Numbered from the stretch's first letter, positions 18,715-28,282 are shown. The stretch: DNA of 64,000 bases from Carboxylicivirga sp. M1479 (GCF_007097485.1 NZ_VKDE01000003.1:124001-188000), one strand, 5' to 3'. Notes: a model not told the origin generated them from the letters alone. Program-made: numbers and translations.

Positions 18715-18996
18715 TTATAGATTGTAGGTCAAAACTGGATCTCTTTGTTTTGCAATCTTCAAGAAATCGTCCTTTTCATTACAAAGCCATACCAAGTGTG
18801 TTTCAATGTGAGTCTTCATAAATTTTGAAATTACTATGATCAACGTCGAATGTAAATTAAGAGCTTTGTGATCTGCAATCGAAATTAAGGTTTGTTTCGT
18901 AATATAATCGTCATAATTCAAATCTATGAGCCATTCGGTGGGATTTCCCTTTTGGCTTCTAAGTGTTAAAAAATGCTTATTGAATGTAATTTTCAA
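18715..18996 (-). CDS. Small hypothetical protein (doubtful)
   Basis: A 93-residue frame (MKITFNKHFLTLRSQKGNPTEW...) ending QRDPVLTYNL. Composition is plausibly protein-like, with alternating hydrophobic and charged residues, but there is no recognised domain, signal peptide or good ribosome-binding site. It lies between the hairpin cluster and the susC operator region and is oriented against susC. It may be a real orphan gene or a remnant brought in with the adjacent palindromic element. Confidence 0.35.
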   Translation of the reverse strand: MKITFNKHFLTLRSQKGNPTEWLIDLNYDDYITKQTLISIADHKALNLHSTLIIVISKFMKTHIETHLVWLCNEKDDFLKIAKQRDPVLTYNL

Positions 18997-19087
18997 CTAT
19001 TGGCTAAAGTGAGGTGTTTTGTTTGTTGTTTATGTGAAAAATGAAAAATATAATAAGTTGATATGCAGGTAATTGTAATTTATTGCG

Positions 19088-19140
19088 TGAGGTTAAAATG
19101 AGGTGGTAAGTGTAGTTTTGTGAGTGTTTTGTGAGTGTTG
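19088..19140 (+). promoter_or_regulatory. TGAG direct-repeat array, 11-bp period, upstream of susC
   Basis: TGAG starts at 19088, 19099, 19121 and 19132, with a degenerate TGTAG at 19111 filling the gap. Five half-sites thus sit one helical turn apart on one face. A further TGAGGTG occurs at 19010. The array ends about 30 bp upstream of the TAGGTTTG -7 box, overlapping the position expected for an activator just above the -33 region. The motif repeats at 13027. Confidence 0.65.
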
Positions 19141-19168
19141 TTAATTAGTATTCGTTAACAATTGGATT

Positions 19169-19176
19169 TAGGTTTG
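19169..19176 (+). promoter_or_regulatory. susC promoter -7 box
   Basis: TAGGTTTG matches the Bacteroidota TAnnTTTG consensus exactly and lies 31 bp before the susC ATG, giving a 5' leader of about 24 nt. The -33 TTTG is poor (only TTAG about 20 bp upstream), as is common for activator-dependent promoters. Confidence 0.6.
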
Positions 19177-19206
19177 TGCCAACAAATAATTTAAAATCCA
19201 TTTATT

Positions 19207-22200
19207 ATGAAACATGTACTAGGGATTTTTCTCTTTTTACTGGCTTTAACAAGTCAGGCGCAAAATCTAACTGTTACAGGTACGGTAACAGACGCCGCTG
19301 ATGGTTTACCATTGCCAGGTGTTAGTGTGGTTGTTAAAGGTACAACTACCGGAACTGTAACAAATGTTGATGGACAATTTCAATTAATGTCAAGCCAAGG
19401 CGATGTGTTGGTTTTTTCATTTATTGGTATGGTTCCACAAGAGGTAACGGTTACATCAGAAACCATTAATATAGCTCTTGAAGAAGATGCTACCGATCTA
19501 GATGAGGTAGTTGTTGTTGGTTATGGAGTGCAGAAAAAAGCCTTGGTAACCGGAGCTAATGCAAATGTTAAAGGTGAAGCCTTAGCGGAATTGAATACCG
19601 GTAGTGCTATGGAAGCATTACAAGGTCTTGCTGCTGGTGTTAATATTACAAGAAGTAATGGTGCTCCTGGAGCAGGAACACGTGTAACTATTCGTGGAGC
19701 AGGTACAATTGAAAATGCTTCACCATTATATATTGTTGATGGAGTAGCTGTTGGTGGTGGTATTGATTATTTGAACCCGTCAGATATCGAATCCATTGAT
19801 GTGTTAAAGGATGCAGCATCGGCTGCAATTTATGGTTCACGTGCAGCCAATGGAGTTATTTTAGTAACTACAAGAAAAGGTAAAAAAGGCCAGAAGGCTA
19901 CAGTCTCTTATGACGGGTATTATGGTGTACAAAATGTATATAAAACTTTACCTGTGCTTAATGCTCAAGAGTATATGTACATTATGGATGAGGCTCGCTC
20001 AAATGAGCGATTGGCACCATTCGACTGGCAAGACAAGATTGTGAATGGCAATACCTATATGGGTGAAACTTTTCCTGGTAGTTTAGGAACAGAGTATGGC
20101 CAAGATGTATGGGATCAACTTCAAAATGGTTGGAAAGGTACGAACTGGATTGACGAAATGACTCAGGAGAATGCACCTATTGAAAGTCACTCGGTTAATA
20201 TTACAGGTGCTTCAGAAGATGTAACATATTCGGCAGGATTCTCCTATTTTGACCAGACAGGTATGCTTGGTGGTGATATTACAGATGCCGGTTATAAGCG
20301 TATAACAGGACGATTGAACACTGAGTTTGTTGTTTTGAAGAGGAATAGCGGTAATTTACTGACGGTAGGAGAAAATTTCACCTATACCAATATTGAGAAT
20401 CGCTCTGTGGCAACAGGGAATATATATTGGAATGATCTGCATAATGCATTGGTTACTAATCCACTGATGCCTGTAAATTGGTATAATGAAGATATTAACC
20501 ATAGAACAGGTGGTTTTGCACCAACTCTGGAAGGTATCTCTATGGGGCAGCATAACCCTATTGCAACCATGTATTACCGTCATAATTATAACTGGGGCAA
20601 AGGCAATAACATTGTAGGTAATGTTTATGCTATACTCGAACCAATTGATAAGTTAAAGATTCGTTCTTCTTTTGGTGTTGACGCATGGTTCGGCAACAGT
20701 CGCTCATGGTCACCAACTTATGAATTAGCAACGCAGTATCAAAATACTGTTGATGGAGCGCAACAAGATATGTATCAAGGTACGCGTTATACCTGGACAA
20801 ACACTGCGACTTATGATTTCAATATTGATAGTCATCGCTTTACTGCCTTAGTAGGTACGGAGATGGTTGAAGATGTATTGAATATGAATGTAGGTGGATC
20901 AAAGAGAAATACACTTTTTGGTGATCCAAAGTATGCTTACATTGATAATACAAAAAATCCTGAACAAGTTTCTGAAATAGGAACATGGGGTAAGGATTGG
21001 GCTGCACAAGGTGGTGGTTTAATGTCGTATATGGGACGTTTATCATATAACTTTAATGAAAAGTATATGGCCGACTTTACTATGCGTGCAGATGGTTCTT
21101 CTAATTTCGCTGAAGACAATCGTTGGGGTTACTTCCCTTCTGTATCAGCAGGTTGGAATTTTACGGAAGAATCATTTATGCAAGACTTTGACTTTCTAAC
21201 GTATGGTAAGCTACGTGCAAGTTGGGGACAAAATGGTAATCAGGATATCCGTAATTTCGTCTATAGTTCTAATATAGCTTATAAAGATCAAGGTTATTAT
21301 TTCGGTCCTAATAAAGACGTGCCCCAACAAGCGGCAGTTCCTGCCAATGTACCGAACCCGGATGTAACTTGGGAAACATCGGAACAAATTAATATTGGTT
21401 TTGATACGCGTTGGTTAGACTCACGTTTAGGTTTTACTTTTGACTGGTACATGAAAACAACCAAAGATTGGTTAGTTGATGCACCTATTTTAGGAACCTT
21501 TGGTGCTGGCGCTCCATTTATTAATGGTGGTGATGTTGAGAATAAAGGTTTTGAATTAATGTTAACCTGGAATGATAATGTGGGTGATTTCAAATATGGA
21601 GCAACAGTTACTGGTGCTTACAATAAAAACACCGTAACTAAACTGGCCAATGCCGAAGGTATTATTTTTGGCTCTGGTTCTGTATTGTCACAAGGAACCT
21701 CTGATATTGCTCGTGTTCAAATTGGTAATCCAATCGGTTTCTTCTATGGATATGAAACAAATGGAATTTTCCAAAACCAAACAGATGTTGACAACTATGT
21801 GAATGCAGACGGTGCACCTATCGTTGTCGAAACTGAGGCTGATACTCCACGCCAACCAGGTGATGTGAACTTTGTTGACCAAAATGGTGATGGTGTTATC
21901 AATGATGATGATAGAGTGATGCTAGGTTCTCCTCTTCCTGATTTCGAATTGGGTATTCAGCTTAATGCAGAGTATAAAGGGGTATTTGTCAACACTACTT
22001 TAGCAGGTAAATTTGGTCAGCAGGTTATGCAATCGTATCGTTCGTTTGCCGATCAGTTGGATCAAAACTACACAACACAAATATTTGGTCGCTGGCACGG
22101 AGAAGGTACTTCTAATCGTTTACCACGATTAACCTATAATAGTAATGCCAATACGAATTTGATATCGGATATTTACATGCACGATGCAGATTATCTGCGA

Positions 22201-22428
22201 ATTAACAATTTAACTGTAGGTTATAAATTCGATCGTTTAATCAGAGATATCGAATGGATGAAGGCAGCTAAAGTATACATGTCTGTCAACAACCTTTATA
22301 CATTTACAAAATACGACGGTATGGATCCTGAGGTTGGTTATGGCCCAGATGCATGGTCTTCAGGTGTTGATTTAGGTTTGTATCCATTGCCACGTACAGT
22401 AATGTTTGGTGTTAATGTAACATTCTAA
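19207..22428 (+). CDS. SusC-like TonB-dependent outer-membrane transporter (glucan locus)
   Basis: A 1073-residue SusC/RagA-family transporter. The signal peptide is cleaved near TSQA-Q. A carboxypeptidase-regulatory-like beta domain follows (about 22-95: VTGTVTDAADGLPLPGVSV), then a TonB-box-like segment and plug (EVVVVGYGVQKKALVTGA; SPLYIVDGV; DVLKDAASAAIYGSRAANGVI), and the 22-strand barrel to the C-terminal aromatic-rich strand. It has no STN domain, so regulation is not by an ECF/FecR relay, in agreement with the LuxR-type regulator upstream. It pairs with the SusD gene that follows and should import oligosaccharides of the beta-glucan attacked by the GH16/GH5/GH30 enzymes. Confidence 0.96.
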   Translation: MKHVLGIFLFLLALTSQAQNLTVTGTVTDAADGLPLPGVSVVVKGTTTGTVTNVDGQFQLMSSQGDVLVFSFIGMVPQEVTVTSETINIALEEDATDLDEVVVVGYGVQKKALVTGANANVKGEALAELNTGSAMEALQGLAAGVNITRSNGAPGAGTRVTIRGAGTIENASPLYIVDGVAVGGGIDYLNPSDIESIDVLKDAASAAIYGSRAANGVILVTTRKGKKGQKATVSYDGYYGVQNVYKTLPVLNAQEYMYIMDEARSNERLAPFDWQDKIVNGNTYMGETFPGSLGTEYGQDVWDQLQNGWKGTNWIDEMTQENAPIESHSVNITGASEDVTYSAGFSYFDQTGMLGGDITDAGYKRITGRLNTEFVVLKRNSGNLLTVGENFTYTNIENRSVATGNIYWNDLHNALVTNPLMPVNWYNEDINHRTGGFAPTLEGISMGQHNPIATMYYRHNYNWGKGNNIVGNVYAILEPIDKLKIRSSFGVDAWFGNSRSWSPTYELATQYQNTVDGAQQDMYQGTRYTWTNTATYDFNIDSHRFTALVGTEMVEDVLNMNVGGSKRNTLFGDPKYAYIDNTKNPEQVSEIGTWGKDWAAQGGGLMSYMGRLSYNFNEKYMADFTMRADGSSNFAEDNRWGYFPSVSAGWNFTEESFMQDFDFLTYGKLRASWGQNGNQDIRNFVYSSNIAYKDQGYYFGPNKDVPQQAAVPANVPNPDVTWETSEQINIGFDTRWLDSRLGFTFDWYMKTTKDWLVDAPILGTFGAGAPFINGGDVENKGFELMLTWNDNVGDFKYGATVTGAYNKNTVTKLANAEGIIFGSGSVLSQGTSDIARVQIGNPIGFFYGYETNGIFQNQTDVDNYVNADGAPIVVETEADTPRQPGDVNFVDQNGDGVINDDDRVMLGSPLPDFELGIQLNAEYKGVFVNTTLAGKFGQQVMQSYRSFADQLDQNYTTQIFGRWHGEGTSNRLPRLTYNSNANTNLISDIYMHDADYLRINNLTVGYKFDRLIRDIEWMKAAKVYMSVNNLYTFTKYDGMDPEVGYGPDAWSSGVDLGLYPLPRTVMFGVNVTF

Positions 22429-22468
22429 TTGTATCACATTGTTTCTTATAAAAATAAAGAATCGAATT

Positions 22469-24217
22469 ATGAAAAGAATAATATATACAATGGTTGTTGG
22501 TGTTATGGTTCTCATCAGTAGTTGTGATGATCATTTAAATACCGATAATCTTTACGAGAAAAACTTAGATACTTTCTACAGAAATCCAACGGATATCGAG
22601 GAGGCCATGAATGGGGTTTACAATGCCTTGTTTGTGACTAGTCCACATAGTAACGAACATGTGGCTGCCAACCTGATGAGTGATGTAATGCTCGGTGGCG
22701 GTGGTCCTGATGATAAGAGTGCGAAAGATGTCGATCGTTTCCTTGATCCTCAGGAAGATACTTATGGTGATTTATGGAAAGAAACCTATAATGGTGTTAG
22801 TAGAGCTAATGCTGTTATTGAGTCAGTGCTTGAAGGAGATTTTTCACAATATTTTGAAACAGCAGCAGAGGCAGAGGAGTTCAAGAATAATACTTTAGGA
22901 GAGGCCTATTTTATGCGTGGATTCCTAATGTTCCGTGCAGCCCGCTTTTTCGGTGGAATGCCAATTATTCCTACTACAGATGCCGATCGTATGGTAGCTC
23001 GTTCTACTTTATCTGAAACATGGGCTTTTATAGCATCGGATTTCCAAGCAGCTGCTGATCTGCTGCCTGAAAAGAATTCTGGAGACTATACTTTAGATAC
23101 TTATGGGCATGCTAATGTTTGGGTTGCTAAGGCTTATATCGCTCGTGCTTATTTATTTTATACGGGTTATATGACCAATATTGAAAAGCAGGCTACCGAT
23201 GCATTGCCTTTATATGATGGTGGTAGTATATCTAAAGCTGAGGTGATTACGCATTTGGAAGATATTCGCGATAGAAGTGGTTATGCTTTGGCAGGTGATT
23301 TTAGAAATTTGTGGCCTTATGCACATGTGAATCAAAACGCAAGAGATTTTGATCCTGAAGGAACGCACCCTGTTTTACCTTGGGCTGAAGCTGAAGGTTT
23401 AGAGTGGGTTGGTCAGGATGGACCTAACTCAACTATTGGAACAGGTAATAATGAGGTGATGTTTGCCATGCGTTTTGGACTGGGAGACTGGGGTTTTGAT
23501 AACGGTACAGGTCAGAAGTTTAATAACCGTGTGCCATTGTTCTTTGGTATACGTGATCACTCAATGGTTCCTTTCGGACAAGGTTGGGGCTGGGGTACTG
23601 TACACAATGTATTCTACGATACATGGCCAGAAGAAGATCCACGAAAAGTAGGGTCTGTAATTGATTTGAATTCAAAAGATGCGGATCAAGGTGTAGATGG
23701 CTGGGGAATTGGTAAAGGAGACCACAATACTGGTTTAGTGAATAAGAAATATACGACTATTCAGCATAATGGTGCCGATGGTGTGAAAGGTATGTTCTAC
23801 TATTTATTTAATATGGTTCATGGTGATCCAATGCAGTTGTGGGCAGCTCAAGATTTCTATTACTTACGTTTCTCTGATGTTTTGCTTATGCACTCAGAAT
23901 TAACTGAAACGAATGCTGGTATTAATGCAGTGCGTGGTCGTTTAGGATTGGATCCGGTAGACTACAACATTGATAATCTTAAAACCGAACGTATGTATGA
24001 GTTTGCTTTTGAAGGTGTTCGTTGGTTTGATTTGGTTCGCTGGGGTGATGTTGAAACTGGGAAAAATTATTTTGGTGTTGAAGCCAATGTAAATAATTCA
24101 GGTGTTGATGCTTCTTATAGTGTTAGCTATCGTAACGAAACCAAAGGTTTAGTGCCTATTCCGGAGTCGGAAGTTAGGTTGTCGAATGGTGTATATGAGG
24201 CCAACCCAGGATGGTAA
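22469..24217 (+). CDS. SusD-like surface glycan-binding lipoprotein (glucan locus)
   Basis: A 582-residue RagB/SusD-family lipoprotein that forms the lid of the SusC channel. The ATG at 22469 gives MKRIIYTMVVGVMVLISSC (lipid Cys 19); the TTG frame extension to 22439 is not needed. SusD-like features include the early DTFYRNPTDIEEAMNGVYNAL, the TPR-like AYFMRGFLMFRAARFFGGMP segment and the late LKTERMYEFAFEGVRWFDLVRWG. The gene lies 40 bp after susC. Ligand specificity cannot be read from sequence; the locus suggests beta-1,3/1,6-glucan. Confidence 0.96.
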   Translation: MKRIIYTMVVGVMVLISSCDDHLNTDNLYEKNLDTFYRNPTDIEEAMNGVYNALFVTSPHSNEHVAANLMSDVMLGGGGPDDKSAKDVDRFLDPQEDTYGDLWKETYNGVSRANAVIESVLEGDFSQYFETAAEAEEFKNNTLGEAYFMRGFLMFRAARFFGGMPIIPTTDADRMVARSTLSETWAFIASDFQAAADLLPEKNSGDYTLDTYGHANVWVAKAYIARAYLFYTGYMTNIEKQATDALPLYDGGSISKAEVITHLEDIRDRSGYALAGDFRNLWPYAHVNQNARDFDPEGTHPVLPWAEAEGLEWVGQDGPNSTIGTGNNEVMFAMRFGLGDWGFDNGTGQKFNNRVPLFFGIRDHSMVPFGQGWGWGTVHNVFYDTWPEEDPRKVGSVIDLNSKDADQGVDGWGIGKGDHNTGLVNKKYTTIQHNGADGVKGMFYYLFNMVHGDPMQLWAAQDFYYLRFSDVLLMHSELTETNAGINAVRGRLGLDPVDYNIDNLKTERMYEFAFEGVRWFDLVRWGDVETGKNYFGVEANVNNSGVDASYSVSYRNETKGLVPIPESEVRLSNGVYEANPGW

Positions 24218-24245
24218 TCAAGTGTAAATTTTAAAATCTAGTCAA

Positions 24246-25064
24246 ATGAAAATTAGCAAAATATTAGGTTTGATCACGATGGCATTCCTGTTAGTCTTTT
24301 CAGCATGTGAGCCCATTGAAGATAGAGATGTTCTAAGCAATAGCTTTGATCCGGATAACATTGAGTTGGCAGTTGTGCAAGCAACCAATGGCGGTAATAA
24401 GTTATCTATTCAAATGCAGACTGAAGGTGTGATTGGTTATTGGGATTATATCCTTGATGTTAAACATACCGATCGTGTAGAGGTAGTATTTCCGTTCACT
24501 GGAACGCATGAATTTACCTACTATGCCACTACACCGTATATGCCCAATAATAATCCGGCAGAAACGGAATATGTTCAAAAAACAGTTTCTGTAGAAATTA
24601 CTCAGTTAGACGAACGTTTGCCTGATGCCTATTATTATTTGGTGGGTGATGATCTTGCTGGTAAAACCTGGGTTTTTGATGGAGGACCTGCACCTGATGG
24701 AGGTCTTTGGTGGTTTATGTCTGACCCAACAAACCCATGGGGTGTATGGTGGAACGCCGGTGGTGAGTGTTGTCCGCCAGCCGATGCAGCAGGTAAAATG
24801 GTTTTTGATGTGTCAGGTAATGCCAACTATACCTACTATGCCGATGCAGCTGGAGAACCAGTAACTGGCAGTAAATTTAAATTTAACGGAGACTACTCTA
24901 AAATCACTATTGAAGGACCTGCTAATTTGCTAGGTTCAATGGAAGGTGGTGGTAATGCAGGAGTGTTTGATATCGTTGAACTAACTGCTGATAAAATGGT
25001 ATTACACGTACCTAATGCTGCCTGGGCAACAGGTTGGACATGGGTATTTGTGCCACAACAATAG
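24246..25064 (+). CDS. Surface glycan-binding lipoprotein (SusE-position)
   Basis: A 272-residue lipoprotein with signal MKISKILGLITMAFLLVFSAC. The N-terminal 100 residues form a PKD/Ig-like beta domain (NIELAVVQATNGGNKLSIQMQT). The C-terminal part is rich in Trp and Tyr (GGLWWFMSDPTNPWGVWWNAGG; TGWTWVFVP), as expected for a carbohydrate-binding surface, with a CC pair near residue 178. Its place directly after SusD and before a strong terminator is that of SusE/SusF-type binding proteins. No enzyme motif is seen. A binding role for the imported glucan is inferred from position and aromatic content. Confidence 0.8.
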   Translation: MKISKILGLITMAFLLVFSACEPIEDRDVLSNSFDPDNIELAVVQATNGGNKLSIQMQTEGVIGYWDYILDVKHTDRVEVVFPFTGTHEFTYYATTPYMPNNNPAETEYVQKTVSVEITQLDERLPDAYYYLVGDDLAGKTWVFDGGPAPDGGLWWFMSDPTNPWGVWWNAGGECCPPADAAGKMVFDVSGNANYTYYADAAGEPVTGSKFKFNGDYSKITIEGPANLLGSMEGGGNAGVFDIVELTADKMVLHVPNAAWATGWTWVFVPQQ

Positions 25065-25087
25065 ATTTAATTAACAATTGATTGCTG

Positions 25088-25131
25088 ATAAAGGGGCTTT
25101 ACAGCAAAAGTAAAGTCCCTTTATTTTTTTT
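25088..25131 (+). terminator. Rho-independent terminator after the susCDE operon
   Basis: ATAAAGGG pairs with CCCTTTAT, and inside it CTTTA with TAAAG, followed by T8. It ends 18 bp before the GH5 start codon. The downstream enzyme genes must rely on read-through or on their own promoter, so the hairpin may set transporter-to-enzyme stoichiometry. Confidence 0.9.
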
Positions 25132-25148
25132 CTAATTTATCTTCCCAA

Positions 25149-26906
25149 ATGATACGAGTAGTTCTTGTTTTTTTACTAGTTCTTAGGATTGTATTGCCCG
25201 TTCAATCACAAGGTTTTTTGCGCGTCGATGATACGCAAATCGTTAATGAAGAGGGACCTTTTATTATCCGCAGTATCGGTACTGGTAATTGGATGATACA
25301 AGAGGGATATATGATGCAATCTACCGACGCAGGTATCAATACACATACGCAATTCAGAGAGAAGTTAAATGAAACAATGGGAACGGATAAAACCAATGAG
25401 TTTTATGACTTTTGGTTAGAGCATCATTTTACAAAGACTGACGTGGACTCAATGAAAGCATGGGGCTTTAATGCTGTTCGACCAGCCCTGCATTATAAAT
25501 GGTTTACACTTCCTATAGAACAAGAGATTAGAAATGCTGATGGTACACTCAGTGCTACCTGGCTAGACGAAGGTTTTAATATGTTGGATGAACTGGTTTC
25601 GTGGTGCGAAGCCAACCAAATGTATGTTATTTTGGATATGCATGGTGCCCCTGGTGGACAAGGAAAAGATGCCAATATCAGTGATTACGATCCTTCTCTG
25701 CCTTCCTTGTGGGAGAGTGTTGATAACCAGGATAAGTTAGTTGCCCTTTGGGTTAAGATAGCAGAACGCTATAAAGATTCACCTTGGGTAGGTGGTTATG
25801 ATGTAATTAATGAAACCAACTGGGATGTGGATGGAAATACCCAGAATCAAAATGGCTGCAATTGCAAAACGAACAAACCCTTGTGGGATTTGCATCAGCG
25901 ATTAACGGAAGCAATAAGACAAGTAGACCAACAGCATATAATATACATATCCGGCAACTGTTGGGGAAATAATTATAACGGTTTTGAGAATCATCCATTA
26001 AGTACTTTGGATACTAATACGGTATTAACCTTTCATAAATACTGGAATAGCAATCACCAAAATTCTATTCAATGGGCGCTTGATATGCGCGAGCAATACA
26101 ACATGCCTTTATGGATGAGTGAATCGGGTGAAAATTCTAATCACTGGTTTGCTGAGGCAATAGAATTATTTGAAAAAAATCACATTGGTTGGTCGTGGTG
26201 GCCCGTAAAAAAGAGTCGCCTAAACAATGTATTAAAAGTAAACACCAATGAAAATTATTACGAATTATTAGATTCGTGGAAAGAAGGTAACGAGCCATTG
26301 TCAGCTGATAAGACTTATGAGGCTGTAATGGACTATGCCAAAGCGCATATGATTGAGAACTGTACCATTGCTCCAGATGTTATTTTCGCTCTCAATGGTG
26401 GCGATAACAGTCAACATACCCAGGCTTATAAAACGCACCTTTGCGGCGATTGGATTCAATGTGTAGATTATGATTTGGGTAAAGAGGGCTTTGCCTATAA
26501 AGATAATTTGTCGGAAAATATTCACGAAGGTGCTACTAAATGGTCGAAGTGGAATACGGGTAATCAATACCGAAATGATGGTGTGGATATTGGCAAAAGT
26601 GAGGATGGGTATTATGTGGGATGGACTGAAGCGGGAGAGTGGTTGCAATATACTTTGAATAGTGAAGAGGCTAAAAAATATACGATGGAGTTATTGTCAT
26701 CGGCCTCTGCAGAGAGCGGAGCTATCTCAGTTAGCGTTAATGGAGATATTGTAGCCTCCAATATTGTATTGCCATCAACAAAAGATGAATCGAAATGGGA
26801 AAGCACATTGATAAAGAATATAAAGATGCCTAAGGGTAAAACCGTGTTGAGGATAAAGTTTGAATCTGGCGGTTCAAATCTTAAGGCGTTTAAACTCTCA
26901 TATTAA
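25149..26906 (+). CDS. Secreted GH5 glucanase with C-terminal CBM6-like domain
   Basis: A 585-residue exported enzyme (signal peptide ending LPVQS-Q). The GH5 TIM barrel (about 25-370) shows GFNAVRPALHY near 106, ILDMHGAPGG (161-170), the acid/base Glu in DVINETN (E222) and the nucleophile Glu in WMSESGEN (E325). Residues about 410-585 resemble a family 6 carbohydrate-binding module (CGDWIQCVDYD, GWTEAGEWLQYTL, LRIKFESGGSNLKAFKLSY). GH5 enzymes of Bacteroidota laminarin loci include beta-1,3- and beta-1,6-active members; the exact linkage is not decidable here. The gene begins just after a terminator and is followed by GH16 after 23 bp. Confidence 0.9.
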   Translation: MIRVVLVFLLVLRIVLPVQSQGFLRVDDTQIVNEEGPFIIRSIGTGNWMIQEGYMMQSTDAGINTHTQFREKLNETMGTDKTNEFYDFWLEHHFTKTDVDSMKAWGFNAVRPALHYKWFTLPIEQEIRNADGTLSATWLDEGFNMLDELVSWCEANQMYVILDMHGAPGGQGKDANISDYDPSLPSLWESVDNQDKLVALWVKIAERYKDSPWVGGYDVINETNWDVDGNTQNQNGCNCKTNKPLWDLHQRLTEAIRQVDQQHIIYISGNCWGNNYNGFENHPLSTLDTNTVLTFHKYWNSNHQNSIQWALDMREQYNMPLWMSESGENSNHWFAEAIELFEKNHIGWSWWPVKKSRLNNVLKVNTNENYYELLDSWKEGNEPLSADKTYEAVMDYAKAHMIENCTIAPDVIFALNGGDNSQHTQAYKTHLCGDWIQCVDYDLGKEGFAYKDNLSENIHEGATKWSKWNTGNQYRNDGVDIGKSEDGYYVGWTEAGEWLQYTLNSEEAKKYTMELLSSASAESGAISVSVNGDIVASNIVLPSTKDESKWESTLIKNIKMPKGKTVLRIKFESGGSNLKAFKLSY

Positions 26907-26929
26907 TCGTATTACAATTCAATAAAACA

Positions 26930-28273
26930 ATGATACAAACAGTATTTAGGTTTGCCGTTTTAGTGTTAATAGTTGGTTTGTGTGGGTGTAGTAATGATGA
27001 CCCACAAAGTTCATATGTGCCCAATTTTGAATTTAGTCAACATCCAAATGATGCTAACGTAATAGTGTTTGAAAATACCACACAAGGGGATCATTATTTC
27101 TGGAGATGGGATTATGGTAATGGCGATCGCACAGATCGTGAACCTATCACTAACTCAAGTCAACAAAGTTTTTATCCCGAAAAAGGAACTTTTGAAGTGA
27201 CTTTAACTATATGGGGAAGTGCATCTGACTTAGCGGATAACAAGAAAATAACGAAACAGATAAGCATCGATCAAGATGTGTTTACTGCTGCCATTTCTCT
27301 TGAGCAAATAGAAGGCAAAACCAATACTTACCGTCTAGATAATACTACAACTGGTAATTTCAATAATGCTATCTGGATAATTAAAGGTCAGGAATTTCTG
27401 GATGATGGACAAGGAGTAGAGGTATACTACCCATTCGAAGGTGATTATAATGTGGGCTTGAAAGTGTTGGCAGGAGATTATGAAAAAATCATGTCGCAAA
27501 CAATTCCGGTTGATGAAGATGATGCTGAGTTTTTATCGCATTACACCATGGTTTGGAATGACGAGTTCGATGGAAGTAATTTATCAGGAGATAAATGGTC
27601 ATCTGAAACAGGTCAACACGGTTGGGGTAATGCCGAATGGCAAAATTACACCGATGGAGATAACGTTGAAGTGTCAGATGGTACATTAAAAATTATCGCT
27701 GAGAAAATTGGTGAGGGACAAAAAGTAGGTGACTATACTTCAGCTCGCTTAAATTCAACAGCAGCATTTACTTATGGTATTTATGAAGTGCGTGCTAAAA
27801 TGCCGGCAGACAAAGGGCCTGGTGTTTGGCCGGCAATCTGGATGTTGGGTGAGTCGATACAAAATGGTACATCTTGGCCCTTGTGCGGAGAAATGGACAT
27901 CATGGAATATGTGAGCTGGGATCCTAACACAACATCCAGCTCTATTCATATTGAAAGTAATAATCATGCTCAAGGTAATGCAATTGGTTCAGGACATTTG
28001 GCTTTAGAAACGGCTGAAGAAGAGTTTCATAACTATGGTGTTATTTGGACTGAAAGCTTTTTGCGTTTTTATCGTGATGATGTCGAAAACGTGATCTTAA
28101 CATATAGGAAACCAAATGAAGCTACCGAAGAAAATTGGCCTTTCGATAAGCCTTTTTATTTCCTCTTAAATATTGCTGTTGGAGGTAATTATGGTGGCGT
28201 TAATGGTGTTGATGATATAATATTCCCAGCTACCATGGAAGTGGAGTATGTGCGGGTGTATCAATTGGAATAA
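26930..28273 (+). CDS. GH16 endo-beta-1,3-glucanase (laminarinase) lipoprotein with two PKD-like domains
   Basis: A 447-residue lipoprotein (LIVGLCGC, C20). Two PKD/Ig-like domains (about 30-112 with FWRWDYGNGD, and 115-193) precede the GH16 jelly roll (about 203-447). The catalytic motif is GEMDIMEYV, with E321, D323 and E326 in the ExDxxE pattern of beta-1,3-glucan-active GH16_3. WNDEFDG and a late NIAVGGNYGG are also typical. A surface endo-laminarinase role is well supported by family and context. A structured element with perfect 13-bp arms begins 10 bp after the stop. Confidence 0.94.
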   Translation: MIQTVFRFAVLVLIVGLCGCSNDDPQSSYVPNFEFSQHPNDANVIVFENTTQGDHYFWRWDYGNGDRTDREPITNSSQQSFYPEKGTFEVTLTIWGSASDLADNKKITKQISIDQDVFTAAISLEQIEGKTNTYRLDNTTTGNFNNAIWIIKGQEFLDDGQGVEVYYPFEGDYNVGLKVLAGDYEKIMSQTIPVDEDDAEFLSHYTMVWNDEFDGSNLSGDKWSSETGQHGWGNAEWQNYTDGDNVEVSDGTLKIIAEKIGEGQKVGDYTSARLNSTAAFTYGIYEVRAKMPADKGPGVWPAIWMLGESIQNGTSWPLCGEMDIMEYVSWDPNTTSSSIHIESNNHAQGNAIGSGHLALETAEEEFHNYGVIWTESFLRFYRDDVENVILTYRKPNEATEENWPFDKPFYFLLNIAVGGNYGGVNGVDDIIFPATMEVEYVRVYQLE

Positions 28274-28282
28274 AAAAATGAG

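Larger units (their letters stand above)
18364..19206. other. Intergenic region, 843 bp, upstream of susC
   Basis: It contains, in order, the hairpin cluster at 18453-18683, a doubtful small minus-strand frame at 18715-18996, an isolated TGAGGTG at 19010, the TGAG repeat array at 19088-19140 and the susC -7 box at 19169. The pieces are listed separately. Confidence 0.7.

Noticed and set aside
25149-26906. T9SS sorting domain at the GH5 C-terminus
   Set aside because: The C-terminal 170 residues fit a CBM6-like sandwich and lack the VYPNP and conserved Gly/Val pattern of sorting domains.
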